Position numbers and translations under genes: made by a program
The notes under the pieces: model-generated
Told to the model about the DNA's origin: nothing
Databases searched by the model: none
What the model saw: the letters and a program-made list of their open reading frames with translations, nothing else
Part shown: in pieces, positions 37,944-45,876 of the stretch
How the letters are laid out: every line of letters starts with the position of its first letter
Position numbering within the stretch: the stretch's first letter is position 1
Source: an uncultured Bryobacteraceae bacterium
GTDB lineage: Bacteria; Acidobacteriota; Terriglobia; Bryobacterales; Bryobacteraceae
Direction of reading: 5' to 3'
NCBI GenBank assembly: GCA_937924525.1
Contig: CALDSU010000005.1
Location: 620,001-684,000 of the forward strand
Length of the DNA: 64,000 bases

Positions 37944-39407
37944 TCAACCCGCCCAGGGATGCGGGGCCGGATCCAGATTGACGATGGTGCTCTTCAAGCG
38001 GGTGTAACTTTCCACCGCCTCCACGCCCATATCGGCGCCCAGCCCGCTCTGGCGGTGTCCTTCATACGGAATCTGGGCCACCCAATAGTGGTTGCAGTTC
38101 ACCCAAACGAAGCCGCTCTGCATCGCTGCCGCCAGGCGGTGAGCGCGGGACAGATCGCGGGTCCAGATGGCCGTCGCCAGCCCGTAGGAGGTTGCATTGG
38201 CATAGGCGACGGCTTCGTCCTCATCGCGGAAGTCGATGGTGGAGATCACCGGTCCAAAGATTTCTTCCTGAGCCACGCGGGCATCCACCGGGACGTGATC
38301 GAAGATCAGCGGATCCACGTAATAACCCCGGTCGAGAGGCTTGGCGCGGAAGCCGCCCGTATAGAACCGGAGGTTGTTCTGTTTGCCGATTTCGATATAG
38401 TGGGTGACGCGATCGTACTGTTCTTTCGAAACCAGCGGCCCCATCTTGGTGTCTTCCTCCATCGGATCGCCCACTTTCAACGTCCGGAGACGGGCCAGCA
38501 GCGCGTCCAGGAACCGGTCATGGATTTCAGGATGTAACAGCAGGCGGGAACCGGTGGTGCAGATTTGCCCGCTGTTGTAACAACTGGTGAGCAGGCAGGA
38601 GGCGAGGGCGGCCTCCAGGTCCGCGTCCGGAAAAATGATGTTGGCAGTCTTGCCGCCCAGTTCCAGCGTGACCTTGCGGATGTGGTCCGCGGCGGCGTGC
38701 ATGATCTTCTTGCCGACCTCGGTGGATCCGGTGAACGAGATCTTGTCGACCAGCGGGTGGGCCGCCAGCGCCGCGCCCGTCTCGCCGCCGCCGCTCACGG
38801 CGTTGACGACTCCTTCGGGAAAGCCGGTCTCCAGGCACAATTCCGCCAGCGCCAGCGCCGAGCGCGGCGATTGTTCGGCCGGCTTGAGGACCACCGTGTT
38901 CCCGCACGCCAGCGCGGGCGCCAGCTTCTGCATCGCGATCACCAGCGGGAAATTCCAGGGCACGATGCCGGCCACCACCCCGACGGGCTCCCGGATGGTG
39001 TAGACATGTTTGTCGGGACCGCACGGAATCTGGCTCCCGCGAATCTTATCGCAAAAGCCGGCGTAGAAACGCAGAAACGCAAGCGCGGAAGAAACATCGT
39101 GCTGCTTTGCGTGGACGTACGGCTTGCCCATGTCCTCGGTGTCCAGGCGCGCCAGTTCCTCGCGGTGCGCCTCGATGCGGTCCGCCAGCCGGAACATCAG
39201 CAGACCGCGGTCGGCCGGGCTCATCTTCCGCCAGGGTCCGCTGTCGAACGCCCGGCGCGCGGCGCGGACCGCCCGGTCAACGTCTTCCGGGCCCGCCTCC
39301 GGCACCCGCGCGTGCGCCTGTTCGGTCGCCGGATTGATCACCTCGAACGTCTTTCCCGATTGAGCCGCCGCCAGTTCCTGGCCAATTACCATCCGTATCC
39401 CGGTCAT
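37944..39407 (-). CDS. NAD(P)-dependent aldehyde dehydrogenase
   Basis: A 487-residue ALDH superfamily enzyme oxidising an aldehyde to a carboxylate. The sequence has PWNFPLVIAMQKLAPALACGNTVVLKPAEQSP (cofactor region), FTGSTEVGKKIMH, the catalytic Glu in VTLELGGKTANIIF, the catalytic Cys in NSGQICTTGSRL, and VNCNHYWVAQIPYEGHRQSGLG near the end. It resembles betaine-aldehyde/phenylacetaldehyde-type members; specificity is open. The start is the ATG at 39407 (MTGIRMVIGQ), the family norm; extension upstream would run through the divergent regulator gene. It is upstream of and codirectional with the PQQ dehydrogenase (83-base gap). Confidence 0.95.
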   Translation of the reverse strand: MTGIRMVIGQELAAAQSGKTFEVINPATEQAHARVPEAGPEDVDRAVRAARRAFDSGPWRKMSPADRGLLMFRLADRIEAHREELARLDTEDMGKPYVHAKQHDVSSALAFLRFYAGFCDKIRGSQIPCGPDKHVYTIREPVGVVAGIVPWNFPLVIAMQKLAPALACGNTVVLKPAEQSPRSALALAELCLETGFPEGVVNAVSGGGETGAALAAHPLVDKISFTGSTEVGKKIMHAAADHIRKVTLELGGKTANIIFPDADLEAALASCLLTSCYNSGQICTTGSRLLLHPEIHDRFLDALLARLRTLKVGDPMEEDTKMGPLVSKEQYDRVTHYIEIGKQNNLRFYTGGFRAKPLDRGYYVDPLIFDHVPVDARVAQEEIFGPVISTIDFRDEDEAVAYANATSYGLATAIWTRDLSRAHRLAAAMQSGFVWVNCNHYWVAQIPYEGHRQSGLGADMGVEAVESYTRLKSTIVNLDPAPHPWAG

Positions 39408-39512
39408 AGGTTGTATGCCTCTCCCTTTAGATGATATTGCGGAACGGGGCCCATAGCCGCGATAGAAAATTTGGATTGGACGGTCCCGAAGACCCCTGCT
39501 TAAGCTGGAAAG

Positions 39513-40757
39513 GTGGGGAACCGGGTAGCAGGAAACGGTAACGGGCATGGCGCCAGCGCCGCGCTCCTTCACCGCGTGAGCCATATTGTCAACTCCGGCG
39601 CGGAGCTGGACGAGGTACTCAAAGAACTCATCGGCCTGGCGATGCGCGCCACCGAGTGCGACGCGTGTCTGGTGTACCTGCTGGACCCGTCCACCGGAGA
39701 AATGGTGCTTCGCGCCTCGCACCTGCCGCACGACGCCGAAATCGGCGCCATCCGGATGAAGATCGGCGAGGGCGTAACGGGCTGGGTGGCGCAGCACAAG
39801 TCCGTCGTGGCGCTCTCGGAAAAAGCCTCCACGGATGCGCGATTCAAAGCCTTTCAAGCGCTGCCGGAGGACGCCTATGAAGCTTTTCTCTCCGTGCCAT
39901 TGACCAACCGCGGCGAACTGGTGGGGGTCATCAACATGCACCACCGCGAGCGGCGCCGGCACACGCCCGACGAGATCGCCCTGGCGTCTTTCATCGGCGA
40001 GCAGCTCGGCGCCTCGATCGGAAGGGTCCGCCTGGAGGCGCAACATCGCCGCGCCGCCAAACGCATGGAGACGCTCGCGGCGGTGGCCGAAACCATCGCC
40101 GGCGCGGACTACCTGGAGCGGATTCTGCAACCCATCTCGGAAATGGTGGCCGCCACTTTCGACGCCCCGGTGTGTTCCATCATGCTGGTGGACGAGGAGC
40201 GCCGCGAACTGGTGATCCGCGCCGCGCGCTGCTCCTCTCCCGAGTATCTGCACAAAATGCCGGTGCGGATCGAGGATTCCCTCATCGGCCGCGTGGTGCG
40301 CGAGGCCCGGCCGCTGATCGTCTCCGACGTGTTGGCGGAGAAAAGCTACCGGTACCCCGAACTGGCCCGCAAGACGGGCCTGGTGTCGCTGCTCTCGGCG
40401 CCGCTGATGACAAGGGAAAAAGTGATCGGCACCATCAATATCTACACGCGAACGAGACGCGCGTTCTCCGACGAGGAACTGGGTTTTGTGAAGGTGGTGG
40501 CCGGTCAGGCCGCGATCGCCATCGAGAACGCGCGCCTGATGGCGGAGACCCTCGAGATGAAGGTCGCGCTGGAGACGCGCAAACTGGTGGAGCGGGCGAA
40601 GGGGATTCTCCAGGTGAAGCACCAGCTCACCGAGCAGGAAGCATATCTCCGCCTGCGCAATGAAAGCCGTCGCCTGCGCCGCCCGATGCGGGAGTTGGCC
40701 GAGGCCATCATCCTGGCCGAGGACCTGAGCCAACGGGACAGCCAAACCGCGCCCTGA
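39513..40757 (+). CDS. GAF-GAF-ANTAR regulator (candidate antiterminator)
   Basis: 414 residues: GAF domain 1 (~15-155; VGVINMHHRERRRHTPDEI) and GAF domain 2 (~165-330; IGTINIYTRTRRAFSDEEL) followed by a C-terminal ANTAR domain (LETRKLVERAKGILQVKHQLTEQEAYLRLRNESRRLRRPMRELAEAIILAEDL). ANTAR domains bind paired RNA hairpins to prevent termination. GAF domains sense small ligands such as cyclic nucleotides or redox signals. No receiver domain or kinase is present nearby, so ligand binding should control it directly. The start is GTG at 39513 with weak ribosome-site support. The divergent gene is the aldehyde dehydrogenase. Confidence 0.88.
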   Translation: MGNRVAGNGNGHGASAALLHRVSHIVNSGAELDEVLKELIGLAMRATECDACLVYLLDPSTGEMVLRASHLPHDAEIGAIRMKIGEGVTGWVAQHKSVVALSEKASTDARFKAFQALPEDAYEAFLSVPLTNRGELVGVINMHHRERRRHTPDEIALASFIGEQLGASIGRVRLEAQHRRAAKRMETLAAVAETIAGADYLERILQPISEMVAATFDAPVCSIMLVDEERRELVIRAARCSSPEYLHKMPVRIEDSLIGRVVREARPLIVSDVLAEKSYRYPELARKTGLVSLLSAPLMTREKVIGTINIYTRTRRAFSDEELGFVKVVAGQAAIAIENARLMAETLEMKVALETRKLVERAKGILQVKHQLTEQEAYLRLRNESRRLRRPMRELAEAIILAEDLSQRDSQTAP

Positions 40758-40770
40758 CAGCCCCGCCGCC

Positions 40771-40795
40771 GAGCCCGACGGGCAGGGAGGGGGCC
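40771..40795. repeat. Dispersed intergenic repeat, copy 2 (degenerate)
   Basis: GAGCCCGACGGGCAGGGAGG followed by GGGCC matches copies at 30291 and 60361 with two substitutions and a one-base deletion. It sits in the loop of a 9-bp inverted repeat (CCCGCCGCC at 40762-40770 and GGCGGCGGG at 40806-40814), between the convergent GAF-ANTAR and phosphoesterase genes. Confidence 0.5.
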
Positions 40796-40875
40796 AAGTC
40801 CTGAAGGCGGCGGGCTAAGAACCTGGAGAGGCGTTTCCGGCCCCGCAGTGGCGGCCGGCGGACTTTTCCTGCTCC

Positions 40876-43347
40876 CTACCGGTCCGGGCTCGGCAGGTTG
40901 GCGGTTTCAGGCCGGAAGTGAAAGCGCCGCACCGGCAACGGCATCTCCGAGTCCGCGCCTTTGACGCTCTTCCAGACAATCTCGTTCAGGGCGAACATCG
41001 GCGTCCGGTCGTAATCGGAAAAGTCCATCTCCATGGATTCGCGCGCGCCCCAGGCCCGCTCCGTGTTCCGCGCGTTGACGTCCACTTGGGGCGGCAGGTG
41101 GGTGAACGGGGTAAGATCCGCCCGGTTGGTGAAGGCTTCGTACATCGGCGTCGCCGCGGCGTCGTACTGCGTCATCGGCGGCAGGCCCAACAGCAATTGC
41201 ATGGTGCGCAGCATCGAGGAGGTGGTGTACAGCGTGCTGTCGACGTGCTTGCGTTTGGCATAGGGGCTGATCACCAGGCCGACGGTGCGGCGGGCGTCGA
41301 CGTGGTCGGGACCGTCCTGCGCGTCATCTTCGATAATGAAAATCGCGGTTTCCGGCCAGTACCGCGAGTGGGTGACGCGCTCAACGAGCATGCCGACCGC
41401 CCAGTCGTTGTTGGCCACGGCGGCGGTGGGCGTCGGCGCCCCGGGACGGGCGCCCTGCGTGTGGTTCTCGCCGAGACTCATCACAATGAAATTGGGCAGG
41501 CGCTTGGCAGGGTCGGGACTGTCGTAGTTCCTTTCGTACTCGTCGAACTCCTCAAAGAACGCCTTGACGTTGTCGGTATCCCGCATGCCGGGCAGGCGGA
41601 ACTTCGGTGCGACGTGACCGACCAGTCCGGTCACGCCGGGCGCGGCCGCCATCTGGCCGCCGTCGCTCACCCGCGCGGCGTACTCGCCATAGCTGCGGAA
41701 GGTGAGACCCTTGCGGGCCGCCAGGTCCCACATATGGCCGGAGGACGGGAGATACGCCAGGCTCGGCGCGGCGCGGCTGATCCCGCCGTAGTTCGGCGGC
41801 CACAGCTTCTCATTGAAGTCGGTGGCATAGGCCGAATTCGACCACGAGTGGCCGTCCACGCTGACCTCCCCGTCGCAATACAGGTTGTCGAACAGCACGT
41901 ACTCTTCGGCGATCTTGTGCTGATTCGGCGTCACCCGCCGGCCGAAGATGGTCAGGCGCGGGTCGCCATTGCCTTGGGGCAGGTCGCCGAATACCTGGTC
42001 GTAGGTGCGATTCTCTTTAATGATGTAAAGGACGTGTTTGATGGGCGAGCCCGCGCCCACCTCCTCGGGCACGATGGACGGGCCGGACCGCGACGGCTTG
42101 GCCCGGGACAGCAGGTCATCGTGGTACGGCACGTTCTGCAGGGCCTGGCGGGTGTAGGCGGCGATCTCCTCCTTCAGCTTGCCCAAGGGAACGACACTGA
42201 CGCTGCCCCGCTGGAGCGATTTAACCGAGCCCTTCCCTTCGCCATCGTCCTTGAGCGGACTGTGCGGCCCGCGCGCGTTGGCATAACCGCCCAGACCTTT
42301 ACTAGAGCCCACATACAGGGACTTGCCGTCCGCGCTCACCGCCAGGGCCGAAGGATACCAGGCAGTGGGGATGAACCCCAGGACGTGGCTTTCACCGCGC
42401 TCGGCGACATTGACGACCGCCACGGTGTTGTTGTCCGCGTTGGCGACGAACAGCATCTTCTCCGCCGGATCCAGCGCGAGCGCATTCGGCGTGGAGCCCA
42501 CCGGCGCCATGCGATACATGGCGGTGTTGATCACTGCGACCGGTCGCAGCGAGGCGGTGTCGATCACATAGACGGAGTTTTCATTGCCGCATGCGACATA
42601 GAGCCGGCCGTCGCGCGCCAGGACCATGGCGTTCGGGTTGTAGCCCACGCGAATCGTGCGCGTGACCTTGCGCGTCGCGGTGTCGATCACGCTCACCGAA
42701 CGCGAGGCCCAGTTGGACACATACAGCCGGTCGCCGCGCGGCGAGAGCACCAGGCTGTGAGGGTTGATCTCGACGCCGATCTCGGCCACCGGCTGGCGGG
42801 ATTGCGTGTCGAACACGACCACCTGGCCCGGCGCCGCGCCCGTGCCGCGATTGGCGGCGTACAGCCAAGGCTGCGCCGGGTGGTGCGCCAGACCGGACCA
42901 GAAGACTTGGTTGAGCGGCAGGCGGTGCGCGAAGGTCGCGGTGGGCTGCTCGCTCAGTTTGCCATCCCGGTAGGCAAACGCGTAGACCGGCGCGGGCGTG
43001 GGGTTCTGGCGGCTTTCCGCGTTGCCGCCGGAGACGTACAACGTCTGGCGGTCGGGCGACCAGGCCATGCCCAGCCAGGCGGATTTCAGTCCGATGCGCT
43101 GGACGGGCTCCACCGTTTGCGGATCCACCACGACGAGGCCGTGGGGGTTGAACCCGGAATGCAAGGCGATCACCCGCCGGGCGTCCGGTGTGGGCGTCAA
43201 GCCGAGCACGTAGTCATGGGTGAGCAGGTGTTTCCCCGCGGGGGTGAGCCGCCAGCCGTTCGGCAGGTCGGAACCCGAGGAGGTGGTCTTCGGCAACTGG
43301 GCGGAGACGGCGAGAACCGTCGCGAGCATCAGGATTGCGGCGCGCAC
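40876..43347 (-). CDS. Beta-propeller/phosphoesterase fusion protein
   Basis: 823 residues, Sec signal MRAAILMLATVLAVSAQ. The N-terminal ~370 residues are a YVTN-type seven-bladed propeller (repeats such as GDRLYVSNWASRSVSVIDTATRKVTRTI and AEKMLFVANADNNTVAVVNVAE). The C-terminal ~400 residues are a phosphoesterase of the PF04185/phospholipase-C family: HVLYIIKENRTYDQVFGDLP (catalytic nucleophile region), DGEVSVDGHSWSNSAYATDF, FIIEDDAQDGPDHVDARRTVGLVISPYAKRKHVDST (metal-binding Asp/His). It is likely a periplasmic phosphatase or phospholipase. The start is GTG at 43347. Family members are common in acidobacteria; the propeller probably binds a partner or substrate. Confidence 0.92.
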   Translation of the reverse strand: MRAAILMLATVLAVSAQLPKTTSSGSDLPNGWRLTPAGKHLLTHDYVLGLTPTPDARRVIALHSGFNPHGLVVVDPQTVEPVQRIGLKSAWLGMAWSPDRQTLYVSGGNAESRQNPTPAPVYAFAYRDGKLSEQPTATFAHRLPLNQVFWSGLAHHPAQPWLYAANRGTGAAPGQVVVFDTQSRQPVAEIGVEINPHSLVLSPRGDRLYVSNWASRSVSVIDTATRKVTRTIRVGYNPNAMVLARDGRLYVACGNENSVYVIDTASLRPVAVINTAMYRMAPVGSTPNALALDPAEKMLFVANADNNTVAVVNVAERGESHVLGFIPTAWYPSALAVSADGKSLYVGSSKGLGGYANARGPHSPLKDDGEGKGSVKSLQRGSVSVVPLGKLKEEIAAYTRQALQNVPYHDDLLSRAKPSRSGPSIVPEEVGAGSPIKHVLYIIKENRTYDQVFGDLPQGNGDPRLTIFGRRVTPNQHKIAEEYVLFDNLYCDGEVSVDGHSWSNSAYATDFNEKLWPPNYGGISRAAPSLAYLPSSGHMWDLAARKGLTFRSYGEYAARVSDGGQMAAAPGVTGLVGHVAPKFRLPGMRDTDNVKAFFEEFDEYERNYDSPDPAKRLPNFIVMSLGENHTQGARPGAPTPTAAVANNDWAVGMLVERVTHSRYWPETAIFIIEDDAQDGPDHVDARRTVGLVISPYAKRKHVDSTLYTTSSMLRTMQLLLGLPPMTQYDAAATPMYEAFTNRADLTPFTHLPPQVDVNARNTERAWGARESMEMDFSDYDRTPMFALNEIVWKSVKGADSEMPLPVRRFHFRPETANLPSPDR

Positions 43348-43389
43348 GGGCTTCAGTGTACACGCGTTCTGTTACAGGCGTAAGAACCG

Positions 43390-44349
43390 TCAGGGGAGGC
43401 GTTTCGGTACGTCCGGATAGAGGAGCTTGTGGATTGCCGGTTTCTCCAGGTCGGCGCGGGTCACCACGGTCGCATGCAGGTCGATCTGCCTGGCCGGAGT
43501 CTGGCCGTTGAGGTGCGCCACCAAGATCGCCACGGCCTGGTAACCCATGAGGAAAGGATCCTGCACCACCATCGCGTCGATCACGCCGGCGCGCAATTCC
43601 TCGATCAACCCGTCGCTGGAATCGAAAGTGACCAGCTTGACCTTGCCGGCGAGTGCGCGCTGCTTGATGGCCAGCGCCGCGCCAACGCTGCTGGGTTCGG
43701 CCGAGGCGAACATGCCGTCGAGGCCGGGATTGGCGGCCAGAATGTTCTCGGCGGCGGCCCGCGCCTTGGCCCGGTCGGAAAGGCCGAACTGTTCGGCGAC
43801 GATCCGGAGGCCCGGGAACTCCTGCGCCAGCGCGTCGCGGAAACCGCGCTCGCGCTCCATGGTGGAATAACTGCCCGGCATGTGCATGAGGAGGGCCACC
43901 TTGCCCTTGCCGCCCAGCAGTTCAGCCAGCTTGCGCGCGGCCATCTGGCCGCCTTCGTAGTTGTTGGTGGCCAGGAAACTGAGATACCGGTCCGAGTCGA
44001 GGCCGGAATCGAAGATGACGACGGGAATGCCCGCGTTGACGGCGCGCTCGACGGGTCCCACCAGGGCCGTCCGGTCCGCGGCGGCGATGGCCAGGGCCGA
44101 CACCCGGCGGGCGATGAACGAATCGATGATCTGGATCTGCCGGCTGTAGTCGGCCTCCGACGGCGGCCCGTTCCACTCGATCTCGACCTGATAGTCGCGG
44201 CCCGCGGCGGTCGCTCCCGCCTGCACGGACAGCCAGAAGAGGTGCGAAGTCGCCTTGGGCACCACGCCGATCACCCTGCGCCCCGGCCGGCCGCAGCCCA
44301 GCCAGGGCGCGGCCGCCGCGGCGGCCAGCCACCGGCGGCGCGTCATCAT
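43390..44349 (-). CDS. Sugar ABC-type substrate-binding lipoprotein
   Basis: About 319 residues of the RbsB-type periplasmic binding-protein-1 fold: VIGVVPKATSHLFWLSVQAGATAAGRDY at the start, DRTALVGPVERAVNAGIPVVIFDSGLDSDRYLSF as ligand-binding cleft, and LDGMFASAEPSSVGAALAIKQ plus LVTFDSSDGLIEELRAG late. The leader TRRRWLAAAAAAPWLGCG combines a twin-Arg/positive start with a lipobox (WLGC), so it should be membrane-anchored. Its ATG overlaps the SDR stop in ATGA fashion. No ABC permease or ATPase is adjacent, so it may serve transporters elsewhere or act as a sensor. Confidence 0.9.
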   Translation of the reverse strand: MMTRRRWLAAAAAAPWLGCGRPGRRVIGVVPKATSHLFWLSVQAGATAAGRDYQVEIEWNGPPSEADYSRQIQIIDSFIARRVSALAIAAADRTALVGPVERAVNAGIPVVIFDSGLDSDRYLSFLATNNYEGGQMAARKLAELLGGKGKVALLMHMPGSYSTMERERGFRDALAQEFPGLRIVAEQFGLSDRAKARAAAENILAANPGLDGMFASAEPSSVGAALAIKQRALAGKVKLVTFDSSDGLIEELRAGVIDAMVVQDPFLMGYQAVAILVAHLNGQTPARQIDLHATVVTRADLEKPAIHKLLYPDVPKRLP

Positions 44350-45086
44350 TGCGCGCACCATCCGCCGTCAATCAGGATGTCCGTGCCCGTAATGAAGCCC
44401 GCTTCTTCCGAACAAAGGAACACGGCCAGCGCTCCCACTTCCTCCACCTTGCCCCAGCGGCCCAAGGGAATCTTCGCGACAAACTGCGCGTTGAGTTCAG
44501 GATTTTGCAGGATCATCGTGTTGATCTCGGTGGCGAACGGTCCCGGACTGATGCCGTTGACCGTAATGCCGTCGGGGGCGAGTTCCAGCGCCAGGGCCCG
44601 CGTCAGCCCCAGCAGCGCCGTCTTGCTGGAGGAATACGCGCTCCGCTGCGGCAGCGAGATGTGGCTCATGATCGACGACATGTTGATGATGCGCCCGTAA
44701 CCCTTGCCCTTCATATACGGAACGAAGGAACGGCACATCAGAAACACGCTGGTGAAGTTGGTGGTCATCACGTTGTTCCATTCCTCCAGCGTGAAGTCCA
44801 CCAGGTTCTTGCGGAGATTGATGCCGGCGTTGTTGATCAGGATGTCGACGCCGCCGAAAGCGTCCCCGATTTCCCTTTCAACGCGGCGGACGTCCTCCTC
44901 GCGAGCGACATCGGCGACGAAAGCCGCGGCGCCGTGGCCGCACTCCCGGGCGGCTGCTTCGAGCGCTTCCCGGCTGCGCGACACCAACGCCACGCGCGCG
45001 CCTTCCGTCGCCAGGGCCAGCGCCATCGCCTTGCCCAAGCCTTTGCTTGCGCCGCTGACGACGGCGCGTTTGCCTTGCAGTTTCAT
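44346..45086 (-). CDS. Short-chain dehydrogenase/reductase
   Basis: A 246-residue classical SDR: Rossmann motif SGASKGLGKAMALA (~12-25), NNAGINLRKNL (~86-96), the catalytic Ser in INMSSIMSHIS, and YSSSK (~153-157, Tyr and Lys). It resembles 2-deoxy-D-gluconate 3-dehydrogenase and 3-oxoacyl-ACP reductases; with the coupled sugar-binding lipoprotein, a sugar-acid role (for example gluconate/deoxygluconate) is likely. The ATG at 45086 is preferred over an upstream in-frame ATG that would add a stretch of hydrophobic, non-family residues across a terminator. Confidence 0.93.
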   Translation of the reverse strand: MKLQGKRAVVSGASKGLGKAMALALATEGARVALVSRSREALEAAARECGHGAAAFVADVAREEDVRRVEREIGDAFGGVDILINNAGINLRKNLVDFTLEEWNNVMTTNFTSVFLMCRSFVPYMKGKGYGRIINMSSIMSHISLPQRSAYSSSKTALLGLTRALALELAPDGITVNGISPGPFATEINTMILQNPELNAQFVAKIPLGRWGKVEEVGALAVFLCSEEAGFITGTDILIDGGWCAQ

Positions 45087-45126
45087 GGGGGAATCCGCTG
45101 CGCTTATTGTACTGAGCCGGCCCGCG

Positions 45127-45156
45127 AAAACAAAAAAGGCCGCCCGGGGGGCGGCC
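45127..45156 (-). terminator. Strong intrinsic terminator
   Basis: On the minus strand GGCCGCCC and GGGCGGCC form a perfect 8-bp stem around CCC, followed by TTTTTTGTTTT. It lies 32 bases past the stop of the secreted helical protein gene and 41 bases upstream of the SDR start, separating these units. Confidence 0.9.
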
Positions 45157-45188
45157 AAGGGGGAGCATGGAGCTAAATCCGAGGGTGC

Positions 45189-45635
45189 TCAGCGATTCAA
45201 GCGGCTGGCGGTCTGCTGGAGCATTTCGGCGCGCTTGGCGATGCCCTGCGCGTGCGCTCGCAGCATGGTCCGGTGCTTGCGGACGTCGCCGCTGTTCAGC
45301 AACTCTTTCTTCTGGTCGGCGAAGATCATCAGCAGTTGCACCTTGGTCTTGAGCAGTTCCCAATCCTTCTTTTGCGCTTCGGTCAGATTCGAAAGGTTGG
45401 CCTCAATCGCCTCGACGTCCTTGCGCAAACTCTCGATGTCGGTATTCAAGGCTTCCACCCTGCTGCGGACGGCGTCAAAGTCTGGGCTCTTGGCGCGCAG
45501 TTGGGAGTTAATCGCCGTCGCATCCTGTTGGATCTTGGCGGCGTCGCCGACGATGTCGCGAAAGACCTTGGAATCCGCCAGGGCAGCCGAGGCGGCCAGG
45601 GTCAGGCAAGCGCATACGTTCAGAATGGTCTTCAT
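45189..45635 (-). CDS. Secreted alpha-helical (coiled-coil) protein of unknown function
   Basis: A 148-residue protein with a signal peptide (MKTILNVCACLTLAASAALA). The mature part is highly helical and heptad-like (FDAVRSRVEALNTDIESLRKDVEAIEANLSNLTEAQKKDWELLKTKVQ), with no recognised family, lipobox or membrane segment. It begins with Met at 45635, with GAGAAGGCACC before it, and ends before a strong terminator, so it is probably a monocistronic, well-expressed periplasmic protein. A chaperone-like or adhesin-stabilising role is speculative. Confidence 0.78.
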   Translation of the reverse strand: MKTILNVCACLTLAASAALADSKVFRDIVGDAAKIQQDATAINSQLRAKSPDFDAVRSRVEALNTDIESLRKDVEAIEANLSNLTEAQKKDWELLKTKVQLLMIFADQKKELLNSGDVRKHRTMLRAHAQGIAKRAEMLQQTASRLNR

Positions 45636-45876
45636 GGTGCCTTCTCCTCGTTGACTTGTGTTTTGGAAATTGGGCGCCGGCCGTGTTCCCGATCGGCTCG
45701 TGCCGGCCGCCTTACACTGCGAGAGATTCGGCTCGCGCGCCGCGGGTTCCTTAGATAGTTCAGTGGCAATACTTCGAGTTTGTCGAATGGATACGCCACG
45801 AAGCGGTTGGTTTTTCGTGGATGGCCGCGGCGGTTCGCTTCCCCCGCCGGAGTCCGCGTGATAGCATCGGCCCGTC

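Noticed and set aside
37944-40745. Extending the aldehyde dehydrogenase upstream to a 933-residue protein
   Set aside because: The added part lies antisense to the GAF-ANTAR gene and lacks ALDH sequence; the family start is at 39407.
40918-43383. Long plus-strand frame opposite the propeller-phosphoesterase
   Set aside because: Shadow frame caused by high GC content; its protein lacks any family signature while the minus strand has clear propeller repeats and phosphoesterase motifs.
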